From: Janthinobacterium sp.
GTDB taxonomy: Bacteria; Pseudomonadota; Gammaproteobacteria; Burkholderiales; Burkholderiaceae_D
Assembly: GCF_009923995.1 (NCBI RefSeq)
Contig: NZ_RFSK01000011.1
Span: 1-64,000, forward strand
DNA length: 64,000 bases
Reading direction: 5' to 3'
Positions within the stretch are counted from its first letter, which is position 1. Each line of letters begins with the position of its first letter. Both the position numbers and the translations under genes were made by a program. Positions 1 to 8,705 of the stretch are shown piece by piece. A model generated the notes under the pieces. The model worked only from the letters and a program-made list of their open reading frames with translations. It ran no database searches and was not told the origin of the DNA.

Positions 1-288
1 ATGGCCGCCGGCGGCCATGCGCCGGGCTGGGTCCTGATGGCCGCCGTCATCATCGCCGGCATCGCCGTGTCCGCCTGGCATGGCGTGGCCTACACGGAGC
101 TGGCGACGGAAGCGGGCGGCGCCAATGCGGGCACAGCCCTGGGCATGGCGAACACGGCCGTCTACGTGGGCCTGTTCCTCACGCCCATCGCCATCCCGCA
201 CGTGCTGGCCGCCAGCAGCTGGCCCGTCGTGTGGTGGCTGGCGGGGCTGGTGGCGCTGTGCACCTGGCCTTTGTTTCCCAAGGATTAA
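1..288 (+). CDS. MFS transporter, C-terminal end (partial)
   Basis: The frame is open from the first base and ends in TAA, so only the last 95 or so residues of a longer protein are present. They are strongly hydrophobic, with about three membrane-spanning stretches separated by short polar loops, and include a glycine-rich helix containing GTALGMANTAVYVG. This pattern fits the last helices of a 12-helix major facilitator transporter of the inner membrane. The substrate cannot be read from this fragment. It converges on the regulator gene that follows, with a gap of only 6 bases. Confidence 0.7.
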   Translation: MAAGGHAPGWVLMAAVIIAGIAVSAWHGVAYTELATEAGGANAGTALGMANTAVYVGLFLTPIAIPHVLAASSWPVVWWLAGLVALCTWPLFPKD

Positions 289-294
289 ATTAAC

Positions 295-954
295 TCAGGG
301 CAGCGGCGAAATGCGGTAGATGCAGCGCATGGCGTTGGCCAGCAAATGCTGCTCGCGCACGATGCTCGCGCCCGGTCCCACCACTTCCTGGAACAGCTGC
401 AGTTCGGACCGGCAAAAGCCCTGGCAGGTGCGCGCGGCGGCGCAGATGGGGCAGTGGTCCTCGATCAGCAGCCAGTCCTTGCCATCCGCTTCCACGCGGG
501 CCATATAACCCTCTTCATCGCGCACGGCCGCCAGCTGCCGCAGCCGCGTGGGCAAGTCCGGCGCCGAGCACGCCAGCGCGTACGCGCTGCGGCTTTCCTC
601 TTCACGCTGCGAAATGAGCTTATCCAGCCCCGCCTCGCCGAACAGCTGGCGCACGGAACCGATCAGCTTGATCGTCAGCTGCGCATGCGTGTCGGGAAAG
701 CGCGCATTGCCCGCTTCCGTCAAGACCCAGTTCTGGCGCGGCCGCCCGGCGCCCGCCTGTGCTTCCTGGCGCCCCTCGATGAGGCCCGCCGCCACCAGCT
801 TTTGCACCTGCTGGCGCGCCGCCTCGCCCGTCATGTCCAGGGTCTTGGCCAGGGTCGCCGTGGAGACGGGTCCCTTGGTCTTGATGAAATACAGGATGCG
901 CTCCGTCGTTTGCGGCGCTTCGCTATTATCCAAACGTTTACTTGTGTAATTCAT
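295..954 (-). CDS. Winged-helix regulator with C-terminal cysteine cluster (SufR/COG2345-like)
   Basis: A protein of about 219 residues. Residues near 15-75 form a winged helix-turn-helix (TTERILYFIKTKGPVSTATL, then a recognition helix around GEAARQQVQKL). Near residue 170 is a cysteine group, HCPICAAARTCQGFC, placed as in the COG2345/SufR-like regulators. In those families cysteines can bind an iron-sulfur cluster or another metal, so redox or metal sensing is plausible, but no ligand is proven. The ATG at 954 is preferred. A TTG at 963 would add three residues, and neither start has a clear Shine-Dalgarno sequence. It may control the convergent MFS gene or the divergent DUF2165 gene. Confidence 0.75.
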   Translation of the reverse strand: MNYTSKRLDNSEAPQTTERILYFIKTKGPVSTATLAKTLDMTGEAARQQVQKLVAAGLIEGRQEAQAGAGRPRQNWVLTEAGNARFPDTHAQLTIKLIGSVRQLFGEAGLDKLISQREEESRSAYALACSAPDLPTRLRQLAAVRDEEGYMARVEADGKDWLLIEDHCPICAAARTCQGFCRSELQLFQEVVGPGASIVREQHLLANAMRCIYRISPLP

Positions 955-1079
955 TTCACTCAACTATCATGGGGCCAGTTAACCAACTAATTGCTTGCAT
1001 AATAGGCCGGTAGCTCCCCGCTGTCGAGGAGTTTCCACGTCCGCATGCCGGCAAGACACTTTTTGGACTGGATTTCCCC

Positions 1080-1562
1080 ATGCAGCTGCAACACTCCATC
1101 TGGCTGTTTCACGCCATCCTCGCCATCGGCCTGGCCACCTGGCTGACCCTGGCCACCCTCAACAACCTGCACGCCTTCCACGGCGCCGTCTGGGCCATCG
1201 GCAACACCATGCGCATGGACCCGCTGCGCCAGGACCCGACCATCGAGACGCCGCTGCTGCGCCGCGCGCGCACCTCATTGACCCTGCACCGGCTGGCGCT
1301 GGGCGTGGTGCTGGCGCTGCAACTGCTGGCCGCCATCGCCGCCTGGACAGGCGTGGCCCTGTTCCTTGGCGCGTCCCTGATGGATGCGCTGCCCTGGCTG
1401 AACCTGGCCCTGTGCGCCATGGCCGCGTTTTTGCTGCTGATGCACCTGGGCGGCCTGTGGTTCGGTTACTGGATCGCGCAGGAAGGCTTGCAGACGACGC
1501 ACCTGGTGCTGCTGCTGTGGAGCATCGGCCTGTTCCTTCTTTTCAACGCGCAGCGGACCTGA
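1080..1562 (+). CDS. DUF2165-like small integral membrane protein
   Basis: A 160-residue protein with four predicted transmembrane helices at about 8-28, 72-95, 102-125 and 140-157. The first loop holds NNLHAF followed by a MDPL segment, and an aromatic WFGYWIAQ lies before the last helix. Size, four helices and these signatures match the DUF2165 family, which has no established biochemical role. It lies 46 bases upstream of the RND operon in the same orientation, so it could be co-transcribed, though nothing shows a shared function. An ATG preceded by a T-rich, C-rich stretch gives only a weak ribosome site. Confidence 0.7.
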   Translation: MQLQHSIWLFHAILAIGLATWLTLATLNNLHAFHGAVWAIGNTMRMDPLRQDPTIETPLLRRARTSLTLHRLALGVVLALQLLAAIAAWTGVALFLGASLMDALPWLNLALCAMAAFLLLMHLGGLWFGYWIAQEGLQTTHLVLLLWSIGLFLLFNAQRT

Positions 1563-1608
1563 TCAGCCTCCGCTGCGCCCCTTCTTCCCCGCTGTAAAGG
1601 ACTTCATC

Positions 1609-2727
1609 ATGCATACGAAACTCGTCGGCGCCTCCGCGCTGGCCCTCACCCTGGCCGTCGCCGGTGCCGCGCTCTACCCGCGGGCGGACTCCCATGCGGC
1701 CGATGCCGCCGCCACGCCCGCCACCAAGGTGGCACTGGTGCCCGTCGTGCTGGGCACACAGGAACGCTACTTCGCTGGCGTGGGCGAGCTGGAAGCGGCG
1801 CGCCAGGTACAGGTGGCGGCCGAAACGGGCGGGCGCATCACGCACATCGCGTTTGAATCGGGCCAGCACGTGGCGGCCGGCGCCGTACTGGTACAGCTGA
1901 ATGACGCCCAGGAACAGGCGGTGCTGCTGCGCCAGCGCGCGCAGCTGAAAAACGCGGAAAGCAGCCATGCCCGCACGGCGCAGATGGTCAAGGAAAAGGC
2001 GGCCACGCAGGAGCAGCTCGACAGCGCCCTGGCCGCGCGCGACGCGGCCCTGGGCGACGTGCGCCAGACGCAGGCCCTGATCGCGCAAAAGACCATCCGC
2101 GCCCCGTTCGCCGGGCAGCTGGGCATCCGCAAGGTGCACCCTGGCCAGTACCTGAGCGCAGGCGACACGCTGGCCAGCCTGATCGACACGAAGTCCCTGC
2201 TGGTGAACTTCGCCCTCGATGAACAGAGCAGCGCGAAGCTGGCGCCGGGGCAGGCCGTGCAAGTGCTGGTGGACGCCTATCCGCATGAAATCTTCACGGC
2301 GAAGATCAACGCCATCGACCCGCTCGTCGCCCGCTCGCGCATGGTGCAGGTGCAGGCGGCGCTGACCCATCCCCGCAACGCCCTGAGGCCGGGCATGTAT
2401 GCGAACGTGCGCGTGGCCCGCGAGGCCGGACAGCAGCTGACGGTGCCGGAAACGGCGGTGACCTACAGCGCGTATGGCGACACGGTCTTCGTCGCGCAGC
2501 AGGAGAGAAAACAGCCGCTCACCGTCAAGCGCGTGGGCGTGAAGCTGGGCGAGCGGGCAGGGGGCCGCGTGGCCATTGTGGACGGCTTGCGCGAGGGCCA
2601 GCGCGTGGTCGCTTCGGGCCAGCTGAAACTGGCCGACGGCATGGCCGTGCAGGCCGTGGCCAACACCCTCGATGAAGTCAAACGCGCCGCGCCCAAAGCC
2701 GGCTCTCAAGGGAAGGCCACACCATGA
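1609..2727 (+). CDS. RND efflux periplasmic adaptor (membrane fusion protein)
   Basis: A 372-residue adaptor of the AcrA/MexE type. An N-terminal hydrophobic segment (residues 6-22) acts as signal or anchor. It is followed by the lipoyl half-motif around GRITHIAFESGQHVAAG, an alpha-helical hairpin (about 100-150), the second lipoyl half around RAPFAGQLGIRKVHPGQYLS, then beta-barrel and membrane-proximal domains. Such adaptors link the inner-membrane pump to the outer-membrane channel in the periplasm. AAGGA lies 8 bases before the ATG. The stop overlaps the pump start (ATGA), which indicates translational coupling. Substrates are unknown. Confidence 0.93.
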   Translation: MHTKLVGASALALTLAVAGAALYPRADSHAADAAATPATKVALVPVVLGTQERYFAGVGELEAARQVQVAAETGGRITHIAFESGQHVAAGAVLVQLNDAQEQAVLLRQRAQLKNAESSHARTAQMVKEKAATQEQLDSALAARDAALGDVRQTQALIAQKTIRAPFAGQLGIRKVHPGQYLSAGDTLASLIDTKSLLVNFALDEQSSAKLAPGQAVQVLVDAYPHEIFTAKINAIDPLVARSRMVQVQAALTHPRNALRPGMYANVRVAREAGQQLTVPETAVTYSAYGDTVFVAQQERKQPLTVKRVGVKLGERAGGRVAIVDGLREGQRVVASGQLKLADGMAVQAVANTLDEVKRAAPKAGSQGKATP

Positions 2728-5700
2728 AATTGACCGATTTATTCGTGCGCCGCCCCGTGCTGGCGCTGGTGATCAGCACCTTGATCCTGATGCTGGGCGT
2801 GATCGCCATCAAGCAGCTGCCGATCCGCCAGTATCCCATGCTCGAATCGTCCACCATCACCGTGAAAACCACGTATCCGGGCGCCTCGGCGGAGCTGATG
2901 CAGGGTTTTGTCACGCAGCCGATTGCGCAAGCCGTATCGTCGGTGGAAGGCATCGACTACCTGACGTCGTCGTCCGTGCAGGGCAGCAGCACCGTCACAG
3001 TGCGCATGGAACTGAACCGCGATTCCACGCAGGCCTTGACGGAAGTCATGGCCAAGGTCAACCAGGTGCGCTATAAATTGCCGGAGGGCGCTTTCGATCC
3101 CGTCATCGAGCGCGCGGCCGGCGATTCCTCGGCCGTCGCGTATGTGGGCTTTGCCAGCGAAAGCGTGTCCGCGCCCGCGCTGACGGACTACCTGGCGCGC
3201 GTGGTGCAGCCCATGTTCGCCACCATCGACGGCGTGGCGAAAGTCGATGTGTATGGCGGCCAGCAGCTGGCCATGCGCTTGTGGATAGACCCGGCGAAAC
3301 TGGCCGCGCGGGGCTTGACGGCGGCCGACGTGGCCGCTGCCGTGCGGCGCAATAACTACCAAGCGGCACCGGGCAAGGTGAAGGGGCAGTTCGTCGTCGC
3401 CAACATCAGCGTCAACACGGACCTCACCAGCGTGGCGCAGTTCCGCGACATGGTCATTCGCAAGGGCGGCGACGAAAAGGACAGCGCCGCCCTCGTGCGC
3501 CTGAAGGACGTGGGCACGGTGGAACTGGGCGCTGCCGCGACGGAGACGAGCGGCATCATGGACGGCGTGCCGGCCGTGTACCTGGGCCTGTCGCCCACGC
3601 CCGGCGGCAATCCGCTGGTGATCGTCGACGGCATCAAGAAACTGCTGCCCGAGATCCAGAAAACCCTGCCGCCCGGCGTGAAGGTCGAGCTGGCATTCGA
3701 GACGGCGCGCTTCATCCAGTCCTCCATCGACGAGGTGGCGCATACCCTGCTCGAAGCGCTGCTCATCGTCGTCATCGTCATCTACCTGTGCATGGGTTCC
3801 CTGCGCTCCGTGCTCATTCCCGTCGTGACGATCCCCCTGTCGATGCTGGGTGCGGCGGCGCTGATGCTGGCCTTCGGCTTCAGCATCAATCTGCTTACCC
3901 TGCTGGCGATGGTGCTGGCCGTGGGCCTGGTGGTCGACGACGCCATCGTCGTGGTGGAAAACGTGCACCGGCATATCGAGGAAGGCAAGACGCCCGTGGC
4001 GGCCGCCCTCGTCGGCGCGCGCGAAGTGGCCGGCCCCGTGATCGCCATGACGATCACGCTGGCGGCCGTGTATGCGCCCATCGGCATGATGGGCGGGCTG
4101 ACGGGCGCGCTGTTCAAGGAATTCGCACTGACCCTGGCCGGCGCCGTGGTGGTGTCGGGCGTGGTGGCCTTGACCCTGTCGCCCGTGATGAGCTCCTTGC
4201 TGCTGCAGCCGAAACAATCGGAAGGGCGCATGGCGCGCGCCGCCGAGCATTTCTTTGCCGGCCTCACCAGCCGCTATGCGCGCCTGCTGGACCGCTCGCT
4301 GCACCACCGCTGGTGGAGCGCCAGTTTCGCCGCGCTGGTGATGGTCAGCCTGCCGTTCCTGTACCTGCTGCCGCAGCGCGAACTGGCGCCGTCGGAAGAC
4401 CAGGCCAGCGTCTTGACGGCGATCAAGGCGCCGCAGCATGCCAACCTCGATTACGTGGAGCGCTTCTCGTACAAGCTCGATGAGATTTATAAAAACGTGC
4501 CCGAAACGGCCTCGCGCTGGATCATCAACGGCGGCGAAGGCCCGGCATCGAGCATCGGCGGCATCAACCTCACGCCATGGGCCGAACGCGCGCGCAACGC
4601 GGCCGTCATCCAGGCCGAATTGCAGCACGCCGCGGGCGACGTGGAAGGCACCAGCATCTTCGCCTTCCAGCTGGCGCCCCTGCCGGGGTCGAGCGGCGGC
4701 TTGCCCGTGCAGATGGTGCTGCGCAGCGCGCAGGATTACGCCACCCTGTTCCGCACCATGGAAGACGTCAAGCAGCGCGCCCGCGCCAGCGGCCTGTTCG
4801 CCGTCGTCGACAGCGACCTCGATTACAACAACCCCGTCGTCAAGGTGCGCGTGGACCGGTCCAAGGCAAACAGCCTGGGTATCCAGATGCAGGACATCGG
4901 CGAGTCGCTGGCCGTGCTGGTGGGCGAAAATTACCTGAACCGCTTCGGCATGGATGGCCGCGCCTACGACGTCATCGCGCAAAGCCCGCGCGAACAGCGC
5001 TTGACGGCGCACGCCCTGACGCAGCAGTACGTGCGCGCCGACGATGGCAGCCTGCTGCCCCTGTCGGCCGTCGTCTCCGTGAGCGAAGCGGTCGAGCCGA
5101 ACATGCTGACGCAGTTCAACCAGCAAAATGCGGCCACCTTCCAGGGCGTGCCCGCGCCCGGCGTGACCCTGGGCGACGCCGTCGCCTTCCTCGATGGCGT
5201 GGCGAAAACCCTGCCGCCCGGCTTCAGCTACGACTGGCAGTCCGACGCGCGCCAGTTCGCCACGGAAGGCAATGCCCTGCTGCTGGCCTTCCTCGCGGCC
5301 GTCATCGTGATCTACCTGGTGCTCGCCGCCCAGTATGAAAGTTTGACGGACCCGCTGATCATCCTGATCACGGTGCCCCTGTCGATCTGCGGCGCCCTGA
5401 TTCCCCTGGCCCTGGGCTACGCCTCCGTCAACATCTACACGCAGATCGGCCTCGTGACCCTGATCGGCTTGATCAGCAAGCACGGCATCCTGATGGTGGA
5501 ATTTGCCAACGAATTGCAGCTGCATGAACAGCTCGACCGCGTCAGCGCCATCCGCAAGGCGGCGCAGATCCGTTTGCGCCCGATCCTGATGACGACGGCG
5601 GCCATGGTGGTGGGCCTGGTGCCGCTGCTGTTCGCTTCCGGCGCAGGCGCCAACAGCCGCTTCGGCCTGGGCGTGGTGATCGTCTCGGGCATGGTGATCG

Positions 5701-5831
5701 GCACCGTGTTTACGCTGTTCGTGCTGCCCACCGTGTACACCTTCCTGGCCCGCCGCCACGCGGCCGATCATGCCACGCCGCGTGCCCGCGATTTGTCGCA
5801 GGCGCTGGCGCACGATGCCGCGCCGCACTGA
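2724..5831 (+). CDS. RND efflux pump, inner-membrane permease (HAE1 family)
   Basis: A 1035-residue protein, the usual AcrB/MexF length. The start is a transmembrane helix after FVRRPVLALVISTLILML. The proton-relay helix 4 reads GLVVDDAIVVVENVHRH, carrying the adjacent aspartates expected in this family. Two large periplasmic loops (about 35-335 and 560-870) and a duplicated set of helices with GLISKHGILMVEFANE are present. It uses proton influx to expel hydrophobic or amphiphilic compounds. It overlaps the adaptor gene by 4 bases and is followed after 9 bases by the channel gene. No local regulator is adjacent apart from the cysteine-cluster regulator upstream. Confidence 0.95.
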   Translation: MKLTDLFVRRPVLALVISTLILMLGVIAIKQLPIRQYPMLESSTITVKTTYPGASAELMQGFVTQPIAQAVSSVEGIDYLTSSSVQGSSTVTVRMELNRDSTQALTEVMAKVNQVRYKLPEGAFDPVIERAAGDSSAVAYVGFASESVSAPALTDYLARVVQPMFATIDGVAKVDVYGGQQLAMRLWIDPAKLAARGLTAADVAAAVRRNNYQAAPGKVKGQFVVANISVNTDLTSVAQFRDMVIRKGGDEKDSAALVRLKDVGTVELGAAATETSGIMDGVPAVYLGLSPTPGGNPLVIVDGIKKLLPEIQKTLPPGVKVELAFETARFIQSSIDEVAHTLLEALLIVVIVIYLCMGSLRSVLIPVVTIPLSMLGAAALMLAFGFSINLLTLLAMVLAVGLVVDDAIVVVENVHRHIEEGKTPVAAALVGAREVAGPVIAMTITLAAVYAPIGMMGGLTGALFKEFALTLAGAVVVSGVVALTLSPVMSSLLLQPKQSEGRMARAAEHFFAGLTSRYARLLDRSLHHRWWSASFAALVMVSLPFLYLLPQRELAPSEDQASVLTAIKAPQHANLDYVERFSYKLDEIYKNVPETASRWIINGGEGPASSIGGINLTPWAERARNAAVIQAELQHAAGDVEGTSIFAFQLAPLPGSSGGLPVQMVLRSAQDYATLFRTMEDVKQRARASGLFAVVDSDLDYNNPVVKVRVDRSKANSLGIQMQDIGESLAVLVGENYLNRFGMDGRAYDVIAQSPREQRLTAHALTQQYVRADDGSLLPLSAVVSVSEAVEPNMLTQFNQQNAATFQGVPAPGVTLGDAVAFLDGVAKTLPPGFSYDWQSDARQFATEGNALLLAFLAAVIVIYLVLAAQYESLTDPLIILITVPLSICGALIPLALGYASVNIYTQIGLVTLIGLISKHGILMVEFANELQLHEQLDRVSAIRKAAQIRLRPILMTTAAMVVGLVPLLFASGAGANSRFGLGVVIVSGMVIGTVFTLFVLPTVYTFLARRHAADHATPRARDLSQALAHDAAPH

Positions 5832-5840
5832 GGAATCCCC

Positions 5841-7244
5841 ATGAAAAATTACCGCTTGTTTGTCTCCCTTTTCCCCGTGCTGGCCGGCTGCGCCGTCAGT
5901 CCGGCCTACGTCACGCCGGCCACGCTCGACATCGCCTTGGCCAGCCCGCAGCAGGCGCAGTTTGCGCCAGCTCAAACGGCAGCCAGCGATAGCGCCTGGT
6001 GGACGTTTTTCGACGATGCGCGCCTGTCGCAGCTGATCGCCGGCGCGCTCGAACACAATCTCGATATCGCTCAGGCGCAGGCCAATTTGCTGGCCGCGCG
6101 CGCCATCTTCGACGAGCGCCGCCTCGATGAACTGCCGGCCGTCACGGGCCAGGCGGGCTGGCAGCGCACCGTCGAACAGGACACGCCGGCGAGCCGCGCC
6201 GCCAGCGCGCAGACGCGGGTGGGATTCGACGCGCAATGGGAGATCGACCTGTTCGGCCGCCTGGCGCACATGAGCCGCTCGGCGCAGGCGCGCGCCGGTG
6301 CCGCGCAGGCGGACTTGCGCCAGGCGCAGCTGACGATCGCCGCCGACGTGGCGCGCAATTACTACGAGGCGCTGGGCTACCAGCAAGACCTGGCGCTGAC
6401 GCAGGCGCAGGTGCAAAGCTGGCGCGATACGGTGACATTGATCGACGCGCGCATCCGCGCCGGCAGCGGCCTGCCGGAAGAGCGCCACAACGCGCTGGCC
6501 AACCTGGCGCGCAGCGAGGCAGCCATCCCGCCCTTGCAGGCGGGCTTGCGCCAGGCGCAGTACCGGCTCGACGTGCTGAGCGGCCAGCGACCTGGCACAG
6601 ACACTGCGGACGCCATCGCGCTGGCCACCACGCCGCAGCAGCAGGCGCCGCTGGCGGGCCAGCTGCCGCTGGGCGACGTCAACCGCCTGATCAGGCAGCG
6701 CCCCGATGTGGTGCGCGCCGAGCGCCTGCTGGCCGCCTCCAGCGAAGACGTGGGCGCCGCCACGGCGGAGCTGTATCCGCGCCTCAGTCTCGGCGGTTTT
6801 CTGGGCTTCTTTGCCCTGCGCGGCAGCGGCGTGTTCGATGGCGGCGCGCGCGCGTTCGAGGTGGCGCCCACCGCCACGTATCCAGCCTTCCGCCTGGGCA
6901 GCGTGAAGGCACGCCTGCGCGGCACGCAGGCCGGGGCGCAAGGCGCGCAGGCACGCTATGCACAGACGCTGTTGGTCGCGCAGGAAGAGGTGGAAAACGC
7001 CGTCACGCAGCTGGCGGAAAACCAGGCTCGATTGGCGTCGCTGCTGCAGTCGGCGCGCCACGGCAACGCGGCGCTCGACATCGCCAGCACGCGCTATGCG
7101 GGCGGCTCGGGCAGCTACCAGGCCGTGCTGGAAAACCAGCGCGCCTTGTTCGCTATCCGGCGCGAGGCGCTGCAGGCGGAAACGGCGTCCTACATCGACG
7201 CGATCGCCCTGTACAAGGCGCTGGGATGGGGGCACACTATGTAG
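5841..7244 (+). CDS. Outer-membrane efflux lipoprotein (NodT/OprM family)
   Basis: A 467-residue TolC-type channel. The N-terminus has a lipoprotein signal ending in the lipobox LAGC (Cys at about residue 17), then the SDSAWWTFFDDARLSQLI segment typical of NodT-type proteins and two alpha-barrel repeats rich in A, Q and R, with a duplicated LRQAQ pattern. It forms the exit duct of the tripartite pump encoded by the two upstream genes. AGGAATCCCC precedes the ATG. The order adaptor, pump, channel is the complete, standard RND operon. Confidence 0.93.
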   Translation: MKNYRLFVSLFPVLAGCAVSPAYVTPATLDIALASPQQAQFAPAQTAASDSAWWTFFDDARLSQLIAGALEHNLDIAQAQANLLAARAIFDERRLDELPAVTGQAGWQRTVEQDTPASRAASAQTRVGFDAQWEIDLFGRLAHMSRSAQARAGAAQADLRQAQLTIAADVARNYYEALGYQQDLALTQAQVQSWRDTVTLIDARIRAGSGLPEERHNALANLARSEAAIPPLQAGLRQAQYRLDVLSGQRPGTDTADAIALATTPQQQAPLAGQLPLGDVNRLIRQRPDVVRAERLLAASSEDVGAATAELYPRLSLGGFLGFFALRGSGVFDGGARAFEVAPTATYPAFRLGSVKARLRGTQAGAQGAQARYAQTLLVAQEEVENAVTQLAENQARLASLLQSARHGNAALDIASTRYAGGSGSYQAVLENQRALFAIRREALQAETASYIDAIALYKALGWGHTM

Positions 7245-7269
7245 CATTTTTCGATCACAAGGAGAAGCG

Positions 7270-7845
7270 ATGTTCACGCAAGGCAGCTGGCTGAATGCAC
7301 CGGAAACCTGGTCCGCCGTCGGCGCGCAATTGCGCGTGACGACGGATGCCAGCACGGATTTCTGGCGCAAGACTGCGTATGGTTTTATCCGCGACAGCGG
7401 CCACTTTTTTGGCACGGACATCGCCGGCGATTTTACGGCGCAGCTGCACGTGGCGGCACCGTACGCGGCGCTGTACGACCAGGCCGGCATGATGGTGCGC
7501 ATCGACGAACAGAACTGGATCAAGTGCGGCGTCGAATTTGCCGATGGCCAGCTCTTGTTGAGCACGGTATTGACGCAGGACAAATCGGATTGGGCCGTCA
7601 GCCTGGCACCCGCCATGCCGGACGGCGTCTGGCTGCGCGTGACGGTGGCGCAAGGCGTGATCCGGGTACAGTATTCCACCGATGGACGGCACTGGCCGCT
7701 GCTGCGCCTGGCGCCGTTTCCCGAGGCCCCCCGCTACCTGGTGGGCCCCATGTGCTGCACGCCGGAACGCGGGGGCCTGGAGGTAGTCTTTTCGCAGTTT
7801 TCCACCGGTCCCGCGCTACGAAAAGCGTTGCATGATTTAAGCTGA
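7270..7845 (+). CDS. DUF1349 (concanavalin-like beta-sandwich) protein
   Basis: A cytosolic protein of 191 residues without a signal peptide. Motifs include LRVTTDASTDFWRKTAYGF, DQAGMMVRIDEQNWIKCGVE and YSTDGRHWPLLRLAPFP, which are characteristic of DUF1349. That family has a concanavalin A-like jelly-roll fold, with members sometimes annotated as regulation of enolase. The true start is the ATG at 7270 with AAGGAG upstream; the frame stays open further 5' only as an artefact of GC-rich sequence. It lies 25 bases after the efflux channel gene and may ride on that transcript, with no known link to efflux. Confidence 0.8.
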   Translation: MFTQGSWLNAPETWSAVGAQLRVTTDASTDFWRKTAYGFIRDSGHFFGTDIAGDFTAQLHVAAPYAALYDQAGMMVRIDEQNWIKCGVEFADGQLLLSTVLTQDKSDWAVSLAPAMPDGVWLRVTVAQGVIRVQYSTDGRHWPLLRLAPFPEAPRYLVGPMCCTPERGGLEVVFSQFSTGPALRKALHDLS

Positions 7846-7870
7846 TTTTCCGGCATAGAATCACCGCGGT

Positions 7871-8182
7871 TCATTCGTGCTGATTGAGCGACCGGTGCAC
7901 GTCCTTCGACTCGTTGCGGCCCGGCCTGTCATCGGCCAGTTTGCCCGCTTCGCTGTGCGGCTGCTGGGCAACTCCCTTGACGTGCTCGCGGTGCTCCGGC
8001 TGGCCCAGCGTGGGCATGTTTTCCTGCTCCACGGCGTCGGGTCCGCCCTGCGGCGTGATCACGTTATTGGCCCAGTGGCCGCTGGCGACGTTGCCGCTGG
8101 CAGGCTTGCCGCCATCGTCCTTGGCGGCATCGCTGCCGTCGCTGCGGCCCGGGTCGGCCGGCTTGGCGGGGTTCTCGTTCAT
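7871..8182 (-). CDS. Small hydrophilic protein of unknown function
   Basis: A polar protein of 103 residues, rich in D, G, N, P and K, with no membrane segment or cysteine. The ATG at 8182 has an excellent AGGAG site, and the start is therefore set there although the frame is open to 8368. The composition (NENPAKPADPGRSDG at the start, then GHWANNVITPQGGPDAVEQ and QPEHREHVKGVAQQPHSE) suggests an intrinsically disordered, perhaps stress-related protein. No family is recognised. It stands alone between convergent and co-directional genes. Confidence 0.6.
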   Translation of the reverse strand: MNENPAKPADPGRSDGSDAAKDDGGKPASGNVASGHWANNVITPQGGPDAVEQENMPTLGQPEHREHVKGVAQQPHSEAGKLADDRPGRNESKDVHRSLNQHE

Positions 8183-8294
8183 CGCGCTTCTCCTGTGTAT
8201 GGTCGCTAAAACCCCATCTTCGTCGGAAAATACCGCCTGCACAGCCGGCGCGCGGCTTGCCTGTCTGTAGGAAAATGCCGCGCAGCTTGCCGTT

Positions 8295-8705
8295 TTATTC
8301 GCCCGCCGGGGCCGTCCACGTCTCGTGCAGATGGCGCCACAGCAAGGTGCCGGCGGGCGAGGTGTCATACACGACGGTGGACAATCGCTCCGTGCTGTCG
8401 CCGCCGGGCAGGCACTGGAATTCGCGGTAGGAGACGGTGGCGCCGGCGGCGCTTTCCTGGATCAGCACGAGGTCGGCAATACGCATCTGCAAGCCCGCGC
8501 GGCTGCCGCCGGCGGCCCGGAAAAATGCCGCCAATCCGGCCGCATCGAGCAGCTTGCCGCCAGGTGAAATCATCGTGAAATCAGGGGAAAAACGGGCCAG
8601 CAATGCGGCGCAATATCCGGGCGCCGTCGCTTCGCCGCCGAGCCATTCCCGGATCATCACATGGGTGGCCAGCACGTCGTCAAAATAGCGGTTCGTTTCA
8701 TTCAT
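8295..8705 (-). CDS. SnoaL/DUF4440-like small protein (NTF2 fold)
   Basis: A protein of 136 residues beginning with a helix (FDDVLATHVMIREWLGG), followed by LLARFSPDFTMISPGGKLLD and a beta-rich half ending in LLWRHLHETWTAP. This layout is that of the DUF4440/SnoaL group of NTF2-like folds. The family includes polyketide cyclases and ketosteroid-isomerase-like proteins, but many members are unassigned and no catalytic residue can be named here. Its ATG overlaps the stop of the upstream DHA2 transporter by 4 bases, so the two are one transcriptional and probably translationally coupled unit. Confidence 0.7.
   Translation of the reverse strand: MNETNRYFDDVLATHVMIREWLGGEATAPGYCAALLARFSPDFTMISPGGKLLDAAGLAAFFRAAGGSRAGLQMRIADLVLIQESAAGATVSYREFQCLPGGDSTERLSTVVYDTSPAGTLLWRHLHETWTAPAGE

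Noticed and set aside
2739-7679. Open frame of 1646 codons on the minus strand opposite the RND operon
   Set aside because: It is the codon-position shadow of three GC-rich genes with clear families; its product is His/Arg/Gln-rich, has no domain and no ribosome site. The same holds for long antisense frames opposite putA (58426-62028), glmS (46277-48247), nadE (13200-14945) and the MscS gene (17449-19482).
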